DNA of 64,000 nucleotides. Origin: CAVPXC01 sp963709505. Lineage in GTDB: Bacteria > Chloroflexota > Anaerolineae > JAAEKA01. The stretch covers positions 86,848-150,847 of the forward strand of contig CAVPXC010000026.1 of NCBI GenBank assembly GCA_963709505.1, given 5' to 3'. The position numbers and the translations under genes were made by a program. Positions 15,577 to 24,979 of this stretch are shown piece after piece; the first letter of the stretch is position 1, and every line of letters starts with the position of its first letter. The notes beneath the pieces are model-generated. The model did not search any database. It was not told the DNA's origin and worked only from the letters and a program-made list of their open reading frames with translations.

Positions 15577-18263
15577 TCACCACCCACCGGGGATGGACGC
15601 CTCGATAAGTGCCAGAGTCAAGCGCTTGACGTCCATATCGGCCTCCTGCGTCTCGGGCATTGGACCTACACAGGCTGGACAGCCGGCCTGGCACGGGCAG
15701 CGTCGCACGAGCGCGCCTGCTGCAGCCATCAAGTCGGCTCGCAGTTCGTACAACCGTTGGCTGAAGCCAATACCGGCCGGGATCTTTTCGTACACCGTGA
15801 TGGCCGGCTGCCCATCGTGCGCTGACTGCGCCTCTGCTATCACGCCCAGGTCGCCCGGATCGCACATCAAATGAAGGGGGGCCAGGCTGCCTATTGCGTA
15901 GGCCAGGCCGCCCAAACCGGTGCGCAGCCGCTGGCCGCGTTCGACCCGTTGGTGACAGGTACGACACAGCGTGAGTAGGTTGTCAAGTTGATTGGCCTGC
16001 AAATACGCGTCGTTCACTCCGGCAAGGTAGCCAAAGGCCCGAAACGGCCGCTTGTGGTGCACGTCGTGCTGGCGTCCCGCGGGTTCAGGCGCGCCGCAGA
16101 CCGTGCAGCGATAGGCATCGCGTGCCCGAATGGCATTGCGCTGCTGTGACCAGTTCGGACCGTAGTCATTTGGATCGCTGCGCCACTCGCCGGCAATTCG
16201 CAACGGCTCTAGTAGCGCCTCAGAGAAGGCCAACCAGTAGGCTTCTGTCTCCAAAACCTGCTCTGGCAAATCGATCTGGCCGTATCCCAGCGTTTCGTGG
16301 GTGTGTAACTTTACCTTACGATAGACACTGGCCCGGCTGATGACCCGCACGGGACCATGGGCATAAACGACGCCCGTCTCCAGCGTCTCTTCATGCACGC
16401 CCAGCACTTCAACCTGCTGGCTGGCGCTGGCCTGCGTGTAGTAGTCGACCTCTTCGCGACGCACCCAGGCCTGCCCGTTCTCCCAATCCAGGCGCTCGAC
16501 GACAAACGGCTGGCCGTCGTGCAGGTAAATCGCCCCCTCGTGCAACAACAAAGGCGCGGCGGTGCGTTCAAGCTCGCCGATCACCTTGTAGGGCAAATTG
16601 CCAATTTCCCAGGCTTTACCGACATCATAGGGCAAATTGCCAATTTGCCCTACATCGCTGGCATGGATCACCACAGTATCAGGCGAAGCGGAACGCAGGC
16701 TGATCTGCTGCGCGGGGAAGCCCTCACCCATCCAAAACCAGTCACCGCCATGGCGTTGGATGTCGCCGATCTCAGCCAGGTAGGCCAGGACGTCGCCGGT
16801 GTCGCCGGCGTTGCCGAAGTGCTCGCCTGTCCTGAATGGTAGCTCGAAGGCGGCGCAGGCCACATGGCTGCTTAGGATCGCCAGGTTGTCCGGGTTGATC
16901 AACGCGTGTTCGGGGTTGCGGCCAAAGAAATACTCGGGGTGCGTGATGATGTATTGATCCAACGCGCCTGCTGTGGCTACAAGCACGGCCAGGGACACCG
17001 CGCTGCGTCAACCGGCGCGGCCGGCCTGTTGCCACGCACTCGCGATCGTGCCCGGAAAGCCGGTCAACACGGCCGCATCGAGCCCGCCGATGTTGACCCC
17101 AAGTTCCAGCGCATTGGTGGCGACCACGGCTTGGATGCTGCCTGAGCGCAGGCCGCGCTCGATCTCACGGCGCTCCTCGGGGAGGTAGCCGCTGCGGTAG
17201 CCGCGGATTGAGTGCTGAGTGCTGAGCGATGAGTGATGAGTGGTCTTGTCCCGCAAATACGTGAGCAGCACCTCCACTGATAACCTCGACCGGGCAAAAA
17301 CGACGGTCTGCACACCATTTTGGACGAGTTGCGCGGCGATGGCTTCGGCTTCGAGCAGGCTCGAGCGCCGCAGGCCTAGGGTGGGGTCGACCAATGGCGG
17401 GTTGTAGAAGACGAGATGGCGCTCGCCTTTGGGTGCGCCGTCGTCGTCGAACAGGGTCATGGACGATTCCACCAGCCGTTCGGCCAGTTCCCTGGGATTG
17501 GCGATTGTGGCTGAGGCGCAAAGAAACTGCGGGCTGGCGCCATAGAATGCGCACAGGCGCCGCAGCCGACGCAAGACATTGGCAACGTGGCTGCCGAAGA
17601 CGCCGCGATACGCGTGCACCTCGTCGATCACGACGTAGCGCAGGTTTGCCAGGAACGGCGCCCATTGGGGATGATATGGCAGCATGCCAAGGTGAATCAT
17701 GTCGGGGTTCGTCAGCACCAGACGTGCTTGTTGGCGCAGGCGAGCCCGGTCGCGCTGAGGCGTGTCGCCGTCGTAGGTGGCGGGGGCTAGCGGGGAGTGC
17801 TGAGTGCTGAGTGCTGAGTGCTGAGTGAGGAGTGCGGACCCTGGCTCGCCGGTTCCGATGATAGGCGAGTGCGGAGTGGAGAAGATGGCGGCTTCGAGGT
17901 GGTGGAGCTCGGCGAGTTGGTCTTGGGCGAGGGCTTTGGTTGGGAAGAGATAGAGCGCCCTGGCGGTTGGGTCGGAGAGGAGGTCGTGGACGACGGGTAG
18001 GTTGTAGCAAAGGGTTTTGCCGCTGGCGGTTGGCGTGACCACCACGAAGTTCTCTCCGCGGCGGGCGATCTGCCAACAGGCGTCTTGATGGCTGTAGAGC
18101 GTGTTGATGCCGCGCGGTGTAGTGCAGCCGCAAGCGCGGGGTCGAGCTCGGCGGGCAGCGGAAGGAGGCGGGCCGGCTGAGCTGGCACAACTTCCCAAGC
18201 GGTCACGTTGCGCATGAACGCCGGGTCGAGACGCAAGTTACGGATCAGCGCGTCGATAGACAT
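15577..18263 (-). CDS. MrfA/YprA-like DEAD-box helicase with Zn-binding domain (one frameshift, one in-frame TGA)
   Basis: One gene of about 890 codons. MSIDALIRNLRLDP starts at 18263; the frame shifts near 18118, where ALAAALH joins RRGINTLYSHQ. Motif I is TPTASGKTLCYNLP, motif II is VIDEVHAYRG and motif III is CASATIANPRE. Motif VI reads WQQAGRAG then TGA at 17008-17010, where the conserved Arg (CGA) is expected; the same frame continues with RSAVSLAVLVATAGALDQYI. The C-terminus has a CxxC-x-H Zn-finger-like patch (CTVCGAPEPAGRQHDVHHKRP) and the DUF1998-type cysteines CPCQAGCPACVG. The family is ATP-dependent 3'-5' DNA helicases in repair. Heptamer repeats at 17211-17243 and 17794-17835, and a palindrome at 16587-16652, are carried in frame. 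Confidence 0.8.
16587..16652. repeat. Palindromic GGCAAATTGCC repeat inside the helicase gene
   Basis: Two copies of GGGCAAATTGCCAATTT lie about 36 bp apart within the coding region. They encode duplicated peptide pieces (IGNLPYDVG, IGNLPYKV) on the minus strand. A related stretch occurs at about 13266-13284, outside any gene. Confidence 0.7.
17211..17243. repeat. In-gene heptamer array AGTGCTG
   Basis: About four to five heptamers (AGTGCTG, AGTGCTG, AGCGATG, AGTGATG) sit in the helicase gene. On the minus strand they encode a Ser/His/Thr-rich loop (THHSSLSTQHS) between helicase motifs. Confidence 0.8.
17794..17835. repeat. In-gene heptamer array TGAGTGC
   Basis: Six heptamers (GGAGTGC, TGAGTGC x3, TGAGTGA, GGAGTGC), 42 bp in all, are inserted in the helicase gene between motifs I and II. 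They are read in frame as LLTQHSALSTQHS. Six units make a multiple of three and so keep the frame. Confidence 0.85.
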
Positions 18264-18597
18264 GAGGGCATTATATCTGAGTGGGGGATTCGTGCCAGCG
18301 CTGAGAGGTCGTGTGAATCCGGCTGCGGCGGAGGGGGAGAGCAGGATTTGCGGAATGGTCGGATCGGAAAGCGGGATACTTCACGAGATCCAGTCAGACG
18401 CCCATATGCTGGGCGCGCAATCGCCAATGAAAACACCTCGACAAGTCGAGGAGTCCGGCGTTTGCCCAGGAACTCCCGAACTTGTTCGGGCATTATCAAA
18501 CGGCTTCTACAGCTTTTCGAAATCGCTTATGGAACGGCAAAGTGCTATAATGGCGAGTGCCTTGGTCATCAACTGGTTTTATCTTGAGCGCACAACC
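18264..18597. other. Divergent intergenic region between helicase and CDF gene
   Basis: It holds short palindromes (CCTCGACAAGTCGAGG near 18437-18452; CCCGAACTTGTTCGGG near 18475-18490) and a TATAAT at 18546-18551. No credible coding region is seen. Confidence 0.5.
18546..18551 (+). promoter_or_regulatory. Possible -10 box for the CDF transporter
   Basis: TATAAT lies 47 bp upstream of the CDF ATG. No convincing -35 hexamer is seen 16-18 bp upstream, so this is a weak call. Confidence 0.35.
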
Positions 18598-19695
18598 ATG
18601 TCCATCACCCGTCGTACCGCCCTACTTTCGGTCGGCGCAGCCCTCGTCACGATGGCGCTTAAGTTCGGCGCGTTTCTGCTGACCGGCTCGGTCGGCCTGC
18701 TGTCGGATGCAGCGGAGTCTTCGGTCAACCTGGTTGCGGCCTTGATCGCCTTCACGGCCCTGACCATTGCGGATCGTCCGCCCGACGACGACCACACCTA
18801 CGGCCACGACAAGGCCGAGTACTTCTCCAGCGGCGCCGAGGGCACGCTGATTCTGGTCGCGGCCGCCGTGATCCTCTATACTGCCATCAATCGCATCTTG
18901 CATCCGGTTCCTCTCGAAAATCTGGGGATCGGCGTAGTCATCGCCTTAGTCGCCTCCGCCATCAATTTTGGCGTGTCACGTATCATGCTGCGGGTCGCTC
19001 GTCAAGAAGACAGCATCGCTCTGGAGGCGGACGCGAACCATCTGATGACCGATGTCTGGACCTCAGTCGGCGTGGTCGTTGGCGTGGGTCTCGTTGCTCT
19101 GACTGGCTGGCAAATTTTGGACCCCTTGATCGCCATCGCAGTAGCCATCCAGATCATCGTCATGGGCATCCGGCTAATCAAGCGATCAATGCTGGGGTTG
19201 ATGGACACAACTCTTCCCCAGGACGAGGTGATCGTGATCACTCAGTCGATTGCGCATGCCTGCGGAGAGGAAACCCCGTACCACGCGTTGCGCACACGCA
19301 AGTCAGGATCGCGACGGTTTGTCGACTTTCACCTGCTTCTGCCGGGCAAGACCAGCGTCCAGGAGTCGCATGACTTGGTGATGAAGATCGAGGGCGAGAT
19401 CGAACAACAACTGGCTCATACCTACGTGACGATCCACGTCGAGCCCAAGGAGGACCACGCCTCATGGGATGGGCAGATCGTAGGCGGCTTGTCGAGTCCC
19501 TCGGCGGGCGAGCAAGCGGGGCAGACCCCGGAGGGCAGACGCAAGGCCGTGCCCCTACGACCGACCGTCGTAGGGGCAGTGCCCTTGCGGTCGCCCCGAT
19601 TGGACGGTCATAAAAAACATCACGCCCTTCATCGAGCGCCATTGCTCGACGAAGGGCGTGATATTTGCCCGGAGATACAAAGTGCGAGGATTTAG
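18598..19695 (+). CDS. Cation diffusion facilitator (CDF) metal transporter with repeat-derived C-terminal tail
   Basis: 365 residues from the ATG at 18598; the longer upstream frame crosses repeats and is not protein-like. Membrane segments span about residues 10-190. Metal-site residues typical of CDF appear as LLSDAAES in TM2 and HLMTDVWTS in TM5. The HTYGHDKAEYFS loop and the cytoplasmic domain (HALRTRKSGSRRFVDFHLLLP; YVTIHVEPKED) also match, so it is a proton-coupled divalent-cation exporter. After VEPKED the last 75 residues are translated repeat sequence and a terminator of the convergent operon, so the natural stop seems lost or displaced. Confidence 0.85.
   Translation: MSITRRTALLSVGAALVTMALKFGAFLLTGSVGLLSDAAESSVNLVAALIAFTALTIADRPPDDDHTYGHDKAEYFSSGAEGTLILVAAAVILYTAINRILHPVPLENLGIGVVIALVASAINFGVSRIMLRVARQEDSIALEADANHLMTDVWTSVGVVVGVGLVALTGWQILDPLIAIAVAIQIIVMGIRLIKRSMLGLMDTTLPQDEVIVITQSIAHACGEETPYHALRTRKSGSRRFVDFHLLLPGKTSVQESHDLVMKIEGEIEQQLAHTYVTIHVEPKEDHASWDGQIVGGLSSPSAGEQAGQTPEGRRKAVPLRPTVVGAVPLRSPRLDGHKKHHALHRAPLLDEGRDICPEIQSARI
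19541..19608. repeat. Palindromic GCCCCTACGA...TCGTAGGGGC element
   Basis: GCCCCTACGACCG and CGGTCGTAGGGGC-like arms are flanked by GCAAGGCCGTGCCC and GTGCCCTTGCGGTCGCCCC. The same building blocks occur at 26203-26279. Here it falls in the 3' end of the CDF reading frame. Confidence 0.75.
19611..19662 (-). terminator. Rho-independent terminator of the opp operon
   Basis: On the minus strand ATCACGCCCTTCGTCGAGC pairs with GCTCGATGAAGGGCGTGAT (19662-19619) around a 6-base loop and is followed by GTTTTTTA. It lies 30 bp downstream of the oppC stop and inside the convergent CDF reading frame. Confidence 0.88.
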
Positions 19696-20697
19696 CGATC
19701 GCGCAGGCGAGGATCCAACGCATCGCGCAGGCCATCGCCCAGGAAGTTGAAGGACAGCACGATCAGCGCCACACAGATGGCCGGCGCCAGCAGCAGCCAG
19801 GGCTGGGCGTTGATCGCGGTCTGGCCGTCCAGCAGCATCGCGCCCCAACTGGTGATGAAAATGTCCTGGGGGTCGGTCGACGGGCCGCAGGCCCACGCCC
19901 AGATAACCCAGGACCGCCTCGGTGATGATCGCAGCCAGGGATAATGAAGGCTGAGGCGACGATAATCGGTCCCAGGCAGTTGGGGAACAGATGCTTGCGC
20001 ATGATGCGGCCGTTCTTCGATCCGATGATGCGTGCAGCCTCCACGAACTCCTTCTCCTTGAGCGAAAGCGTCTGGCCGCGCGTCAAGCGTGCGACGCCAA
20101 CCCAGTTAACAAGCGCCAGGGCAGCGAACAACAAGAACAATCCGTTGAGCAGCTGTCCAATAAACGTCGCCCGCAGCGCAGTCATGATGATGATGAAGAA
20201 CAGCAGGTCGGGAAAGGCATAAAGGATGTCAGCAAAACGCATCAACAGGTTGTCAGACCGCCCTCCTTTGAATCCTGCAAACATACCGATAGGCACGCCA
20301 ATCAACAAAATGATGATCAACGGCACAAAGCCGACCACCAGCGACACACGGGCGCCGTACATGATCCGGCTGAGCACATCGCGTCCCAAGGTGTCCGTGC
20401 CCAGGAGAAACTCCGTTGACCCGGCCTTGCCGTTGGGCCTCCTTCTCCACCCACGCAGGCGGCAAGAAGTCCTTTCCGCTGTGGAGCTCCAGGGGGTTGT
20501 AAGGAGCGAAGATCGGCGCAAAGAGGGCCAGCAGCGCAGAATATGATGATGACGATTGCTCCTCCAATCGCAGCCTTGTTCTTCAGTAGCCTCGCCCAGG
20601 CATCACGCCACAGCGAGCGCGGCGGTCGAGAAAGCGTAAATTCGGCCGAATCCAGTTGAGAGGAGGATTGGTTTGCTGGAGTTACTTGGGCGGTCAT
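19692..20697 (-). CDS. oppC: Oligopeptide ABC transporter permease OppC (about four frameshifts)
   Basis: The protein is split over several frames but continuous by homology. MTAQVTPANQSS and WRDAWARLLKNKAAIGGAI lead into LLALFAPIFAPYNP (shift near 20540). Then come FLLGTDTLGRDVLSRIMYGARVS (shift near 20425) and the permease domain with the EAARIIGSKNGRIMRKHLFPN loop (EAA motif). AIITEAVLGYLGVGL and SWGAMLLDG follow (shifts near 19935 and 19880), and the end is LGDGLRDALDPRLRDR. FLLGTDxxGRD and the C-terminal signature are diagnostic of DppC/OppC. The inner-membrane permease pairs with OppB, whose stop lies 3 bp upstream of this ATG. The breaks look like sequence errors, though decay cannot be excluded. 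Confidence 0.85.
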
Positions 20698-20700
20698 AGG

Positions 20701-21698
20701 CTATTCTCCCACTTTGATGCGCGGATCCAGGAAGCCGTAGATCGACGTCCACGGTCAGGTTAGCAAACACCACCAGCACCGCATAGATCAGGGTTGTGCC
20801 CATGATCATCGAATAATCGCGGTTGCCGATTGCCTGCACATACGCCCGCCCGCTGCCGGGGAAGCTGAACATCTGCTCGATGATGAAGGAGCCTGTGACC
20901 AGGCCAGCCAGCGCCGGCCCCATGATCGTCACTACCGGGATCAGGGAGTTGCGCAGCATGTGCCGGATAATCACGGTGCGCTCGGCCAGGCCTTTGGCCC
21001 GGGCCGTGCGGATGTAATCCTGCTGCATCACTTCCAGCATGGTGGAGCGGGTCAAGCGGGTGATGTAGGCAAAAGTACCAAAGCCCAGGATCACTGCCGG
21101 CACCAGCCAGGCGGCCGGTTGGCTCCAGTCTTGCTGGACGATCTTCATCAACTTCAGCTGGCCCGCCAGGACAATGATCAGGAAGATCGCCAGGACGAAG
21201 CTCGGCACGGAAATGCCAATGGTAGAAATGCCCAACGTGATGTAATCCACAAAGGTATTCCGCCTCAACGCCGCAATCACGCCCAGCGGGATGCCCAAAA
21301 GCGTTGCAAACGTCAAGGGCCAGGAGGCCCAGCCGGGCAGAATAGCCAAAGCGGCTGTTCCAAAAAGGCTGGTCCTCCGGCGGCTTGAACAGGATATCCT
21401 GCACCATCATGCCACGTTGCCGGTAGGAAGGTCCCAGGTCGCCGCGCAATGCCCCGCCGATGTAGCTGAGGAACTGGCTATCCAGCGGATTGCCGCCCTT
21501 GGTGTTGATAAACAACGGCTTGTCCAGGCCGAACTTCTCGTTCAGCATCTTCTGCGTGGCGGGGTCCACCTGACGCCGGTTGAGATCGCGATCCCACGGC
21601 CCGCCCGGCGCGACGTGCATCAACGTAAAGGTGATCAGCGCCACAAAGAAGAGGACCGGGATAGCCCAGAGAAGGCGGCGGATGATATACTTAGTCAT
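20701..21698 (-). CDS. oppB: Oligopeptide ABC transporter permease OppB (two frameshifts)
   Basis: It starts MTKYIIRRLLWAIPVLFFVALITFTL, the typical OppB/DppB opening, with AGGAGGG just upstream of the ATG at 21698. A frameshift near 21365 leads into WPLTFATLLGIPLGVIAAL and the permease core with the EAA-like loop (DYIRTARAKGLAERTVIIRHMLRNSLIPV). A second shift near 20745 leads to the end, ANLTVDV joined to IYGFLDPRIKVGE. It forms the membrane channel with OppC. Both breaks preserve homology on either side. Confidence 0.85.
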
Positions 21699-21746
21699 AG
21701 ACACCCTCCTACCAAACGATGCTATACAATCTCCAAACAATGATAG

Positions 21747-21781
21747 AAAGTGGCCGGCGCCGGCTTGGCGCCGGCCACTTT
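21747..21781 (-). promoter_or_regulatory. Intercistronic stem-loop between oppA and oppB
   Basis: A perfect 15-bp stem AAAGTGGCCGGCGCC/GGCGCCGGCCACTTT with a 5-base loop lies in the 155-bp gap after oppA. It is not followed by a U-run in the transcript, so it is more likely an mRNA-stabilising or attenuating element giving high OppA relative to OppBC than a full terminator. Confidence 0.7.
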
Positions 21782-21853
21782 GTCTCTTTCGAGCTCGAGG
21801 TGGAGCGGCGTATGATCCGCGCTCCACCCGGAGAGTCGTCTTACCATCAGGTG

Positions 21854-23694
21854 CTACTGAGGCATCATCGACTGGTCGATGTCGATAGTCACCGGATCTT
21901 TGCTGCCCGGGAAGCCGGGGTCCTGCGGCGTCGTGACGATGCCCGTGACCCACGGCTTGACCAGGTACGGTCTTAACGTTGTTCCACGCAAACGCCACCG
22001 GGGCGCCGTCGGTCAGCAGGGTTTGCGCCTGGGCATACAGCTCGGCGCGCTTGGCCGGATCGAGCTCGGTGTCGGCCTCGTTGACCAGGGCGTCGAAGTC
22101 GGCGTTCGAGTAGCCGATGCGCTCGCCGAAGCCGCCGGTCTTCCAGTAGACGCTCAGCCAGTTCTGGGGATCGGGGTAGTCCGCGCACCAGCCCAGGATG
22201 AACGTCTGCGGCGCCGTGGTGATGTCCTTGGTCAGAGCGGTGTAGGTGGTCGACTCCACCGGATCGAGTTTCAGGTCCACACCCAGGTTTTCCTTCCACT
22301 TGGCCGCCAGCCACTCGTTGCGGGTGCGGTTGCGCGGGGTGTCGGAGAAGGTCAGGGTGATCGGGGGCAGGCCTTCGACGCTGCCATAGGAGGACTCGGC
22401 CAGGGCGGCCTTGGCGGCCTCAGGATCGAAGCCCCAGCGGTTCTCCGCGGCGTCGTATCCAGGGTATCCCGGCGGGATCCAGGTCAGGGTCGGGGAACCC
22501 AGCCCTTCAGCACGTCGGTCACCCATCCCTCGCGGTCGAAGGACATCGCAAAGGCCTCGCGCACCTTCTGATCGGTGAAGGGTTCCTTCAGCTGATGGAA
22601 CATCACGGCGAAGGTGCAGGAGCCGGGGTAGATCATGGCTTCCTTGCTCAACACAGGGTCCTGCTGAACCGTTGCGAGGTCCTCGGCGGCAAGGCCGACG
22701 ATGTCGAACTCATTGTTCTTGTAGGCCTCGAACGCCACAGCGCTGTCGGTGATGTAGGAGTACTGGAGGTCGATCTTGGCGGTGCCGCGCCAGTAGTTGG
22801 CGTTGGGCGTGAAGTAGCCACTGGACGAAGGGCTCCAGGGTCTCGAGAACGTAGGGGCCATTGCCGATCTGGTACTTGGAGCTGTTCCACCAGATTCTCG
22901 CCGCCTCGGTGATGTTCTCTTCCTTGGCGGGGTAGGTGACCCACAGGCTCATGACGGTGTGGAAGTAGGGAGCCGGCTTGGAGAAGGTCAGGGTCAGCGT
23001 ATCGCACGCTGCGTCCTCGTAGCCTTCGCAGGCGGCGCCGTCGGCATGGGAGGCCTTGACGCTCTCAGCCACGACGGCTGCGGCGGCGTCCTTAGCGGCG
23101 GCGTTCTCTTCTTCCGTCTTGGCCTCGTCGGCGGTGAAGCCGCGCCATTCGGGCGCACCGGCGATCTCATCCGTGATCGCGGCGTACTCGCCGGCGGTCT
23201 CGGGGTTGATGTTGCGCTTGATGGCGTAGGCGAAGCGTTCGGCGTTCAACGGCGTGCCGTCGCTGTACTTCAGGTCGGGCTGAAGCGTGAAGGTCGAGCT
23301 GGGTGGCGTCGTCGTTGTACTTCCACTTCGGCCGCAGCACCAGGCACGGTGTTGAGGTCCTTGTCCAACCGGGTCAGGCCTTCGTACATCAGCTCCAGGT
23401 GAGCGATTTCGTTGACGAAGGAGCTCTTCTGCGGGTCGATGATGTCGGGATAGGTGCCCAGGTTGATGCGAAGCACCTTGGGCCCTGCCTCGGGCGTCGG
23501 GGTGACTTCGACTTGGACTTCCTTGACGGTCTCGACGACCGTGGTGACTTCGACCTGCTTCTCAACCACCCGTCTCTTTGACTAACCGCGGTGGAGGCCG
23601 GCGCGACCGGCGCAGCAGGGGCGGGGCAAGCGGCCAGCACGAGGCCGGCGACCAGGAGGACTGCAAACAGGGCAGCCCATTTCTTGGAAAACAT
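21854..23694 (-). CDS. oppA: Oligopeptide ABC transporter substrate-binding lipoprotein OppA (six or more frameshifts)
   Basis: It starts MFSKKWAALFAVLLVAGLVLAACPAP, a lipoprotein signal with lipobox LAAC, behind GGAGGAG. The SBP_bac_5 domain is recognisable across frames: VLRINLGTYPDIIDPQKS, KYSDGTPLNAERFAYAIKRN, PYFHTVMSLWVTYP, NGPYVLETLEPFV, QKVREAFAMSFDRE, ILGWCADYPDPQNWLS. It ends KDPVTIDIDQSMMPQ. Frame changes fall near 23577, 23345, 23290, 22825, 22495 and 21975. It binds peptides outside the membrane and delivers them to OppBC. A Val/Glu-rich coiled segment (VEKQVEVTTVVETVKEVQVEV) follows the lipobox. The high density of breaks is unusual even for this window. Confidence 0.85.
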
Positions 23695-23923
23695 GTGTTT
23701 CTCCTCCAATACAAAGTTGTTTAGATTCGCCAACGATTGCAGTTCACCAAACGGTCTAGTCGGGTTTGATCTGCAATCGCGAGCACACGTTAGGATCACC
23801 TGTTCCGTGCGAGCCAGCCAGGCTCATAGACAGGTGCGATACGCCTGGATCGGGGCCTAATTTCGGGCAACGATCCGAAAGGACAGCCAGGCGAGGATCA
23901 CCTCCTTTCGACGCTGGAACAGA

Positions 23924-24979
23924 TCATTCATACAGCCAGCAGGCAACGAAGTGCTCGCTGCCTAAGTCCTTGAAGTCAGGCTCCTTGTCGCGGCAGATGT
24001 CCATCACCCGCGGACAGCGGGTGCTGAAGTTGCAGCCCTTGGGCGGGTTGGCAGGACTGGGGACGTCACCCTCGAGGATGATACGCCGCCGTTGTACCTC
24101 GATCGCCGGATCCGGGATGGGTACCGCCGAGAGCAACGCCTGGGAGTACGGATGGAGCGGATTGTTGTACAGCTCGGTTCGATCCGTAAGCTCCACCATC
24201 TTGCCAAGATACATCACCGCGACCCGGTCAGAGATGTGACGCACCACCGACAGGTCGTGTGCAATGAACAAATAGGTCAGGCCGAATTCCTGCTGCAGAT
24301 CCTCAAGCAAGTTGATGATCTGGGCCTGGATCGACACGTCCAGCGCGGAGATCGGCTCGTCGGCGACGATAAACGCCGGGTTGACGGCCAGGGCGCGGGC
24401 GACGCCGATGCGTTGGCGCTGGCCGCCGGAGAACTCGTGGGGGTAACGATTGATGAAATAGGGGTTCAGCCCTACGATCTTGAGCAGCTCCATGACCCGC
24501 TCGCGGCGCTCGTCGCCGTCGGCTATGCCATGGACTTCCAACGGCTCGCCGACGATGGCGCCTACCGTCATGCGCGGGTTGAGCGAGGCATAGGGATCCT
24601 GGAAGATCATCTGCATGCGACGGCGCTGTTTGCGCAGATCCTCGCCCTTCATCAAGGTCAGATCGACATCCTCGAACCAAACATGGCCCGCAGTGGGCCG
24701 GTAGAGCTGCAAAATCGCCCGGCCGGTCGTGGACTTGCCACAGCCCGACTCGCCCACCAGGCCCAGGGTCTCGCCCCGCTTGATCGAGAAATTGAGCCCA
24801 TCGACGGCCTTGATGTTCCCGACAGTGCGTTGAATGATGACGCCCGACGTGATCGGGAAGTACATCTTCAGCCCTTCAACCCGCAGGATCACGTCGCCTT
24901 GTTTTGCGCCGTCAGCTTTGCCGGTGGCAGGTACACTGGCGCCGTTTGTATCGCTTTTGATCGCACCGTTGTCGCTCAT
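23924..24979 (-). CDS. oppF: Oligopeptide ABC transporter ATPase OppF
   Basis: 351 residues. The start at 24979 overlaps the oppD stop as ATGA; a longer frame upstream is only the shadow of oppD. Walker A is GLVGESGCGKSTTG, the ABC signature is FSGGQRQRIGVARAL and Walker B is AFIVADEPISALD, with the switch His in LFIAHDLSVV. The oligo_HPY C-terminal domain is present, including NPLHPYSQALLSAVP and a Cys-bearing GCNFSTRCPRVMDIC segment seen in Opp/Dpp ATPases (FeS-like cysteines). It powers peptide uptake together with OppD. It is the second gene of the operon and uninterrupted. Confidence 0.93.
   Translation of the reverse strand: MSDNGAIKSDTNGASVPATGKADGAKQGDVILRVEGLKMYFPITSGVIIQRTVGNIKAVDGLNFSIKRGETLGLVGESGCGKSTTGRAILQLYRPTAGHVWFEDVDLTLMKGEDLRKQRRRMQMIFQDPYASLNPRMTVGAIVGEPLEVHGIADGDERRERVMELLKIVGLNPYFINRYPHEFSGGQRQRIGVARALAVNPAFIVADEPISALDVSIQAQIINLLEDLQQEFGLTYLFIAHDLSVVRHISDRVAVMYLGKMVELTDRTELYNNPLHPYSQALLSAVPIPDPAIEVQRRRIILEGDVPSPANPPKGCNFSTRCPRVMDICRDKEPDFKDLGSEHFVACWLYE

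Noticed and set aside
17008..17010. TGA as a selenocysteine codon, given selA in the window
   Set aside because: The position is an invariant Arg of helicase motif VI, not a redox site, so a nonsense change or sequence error is more likely.
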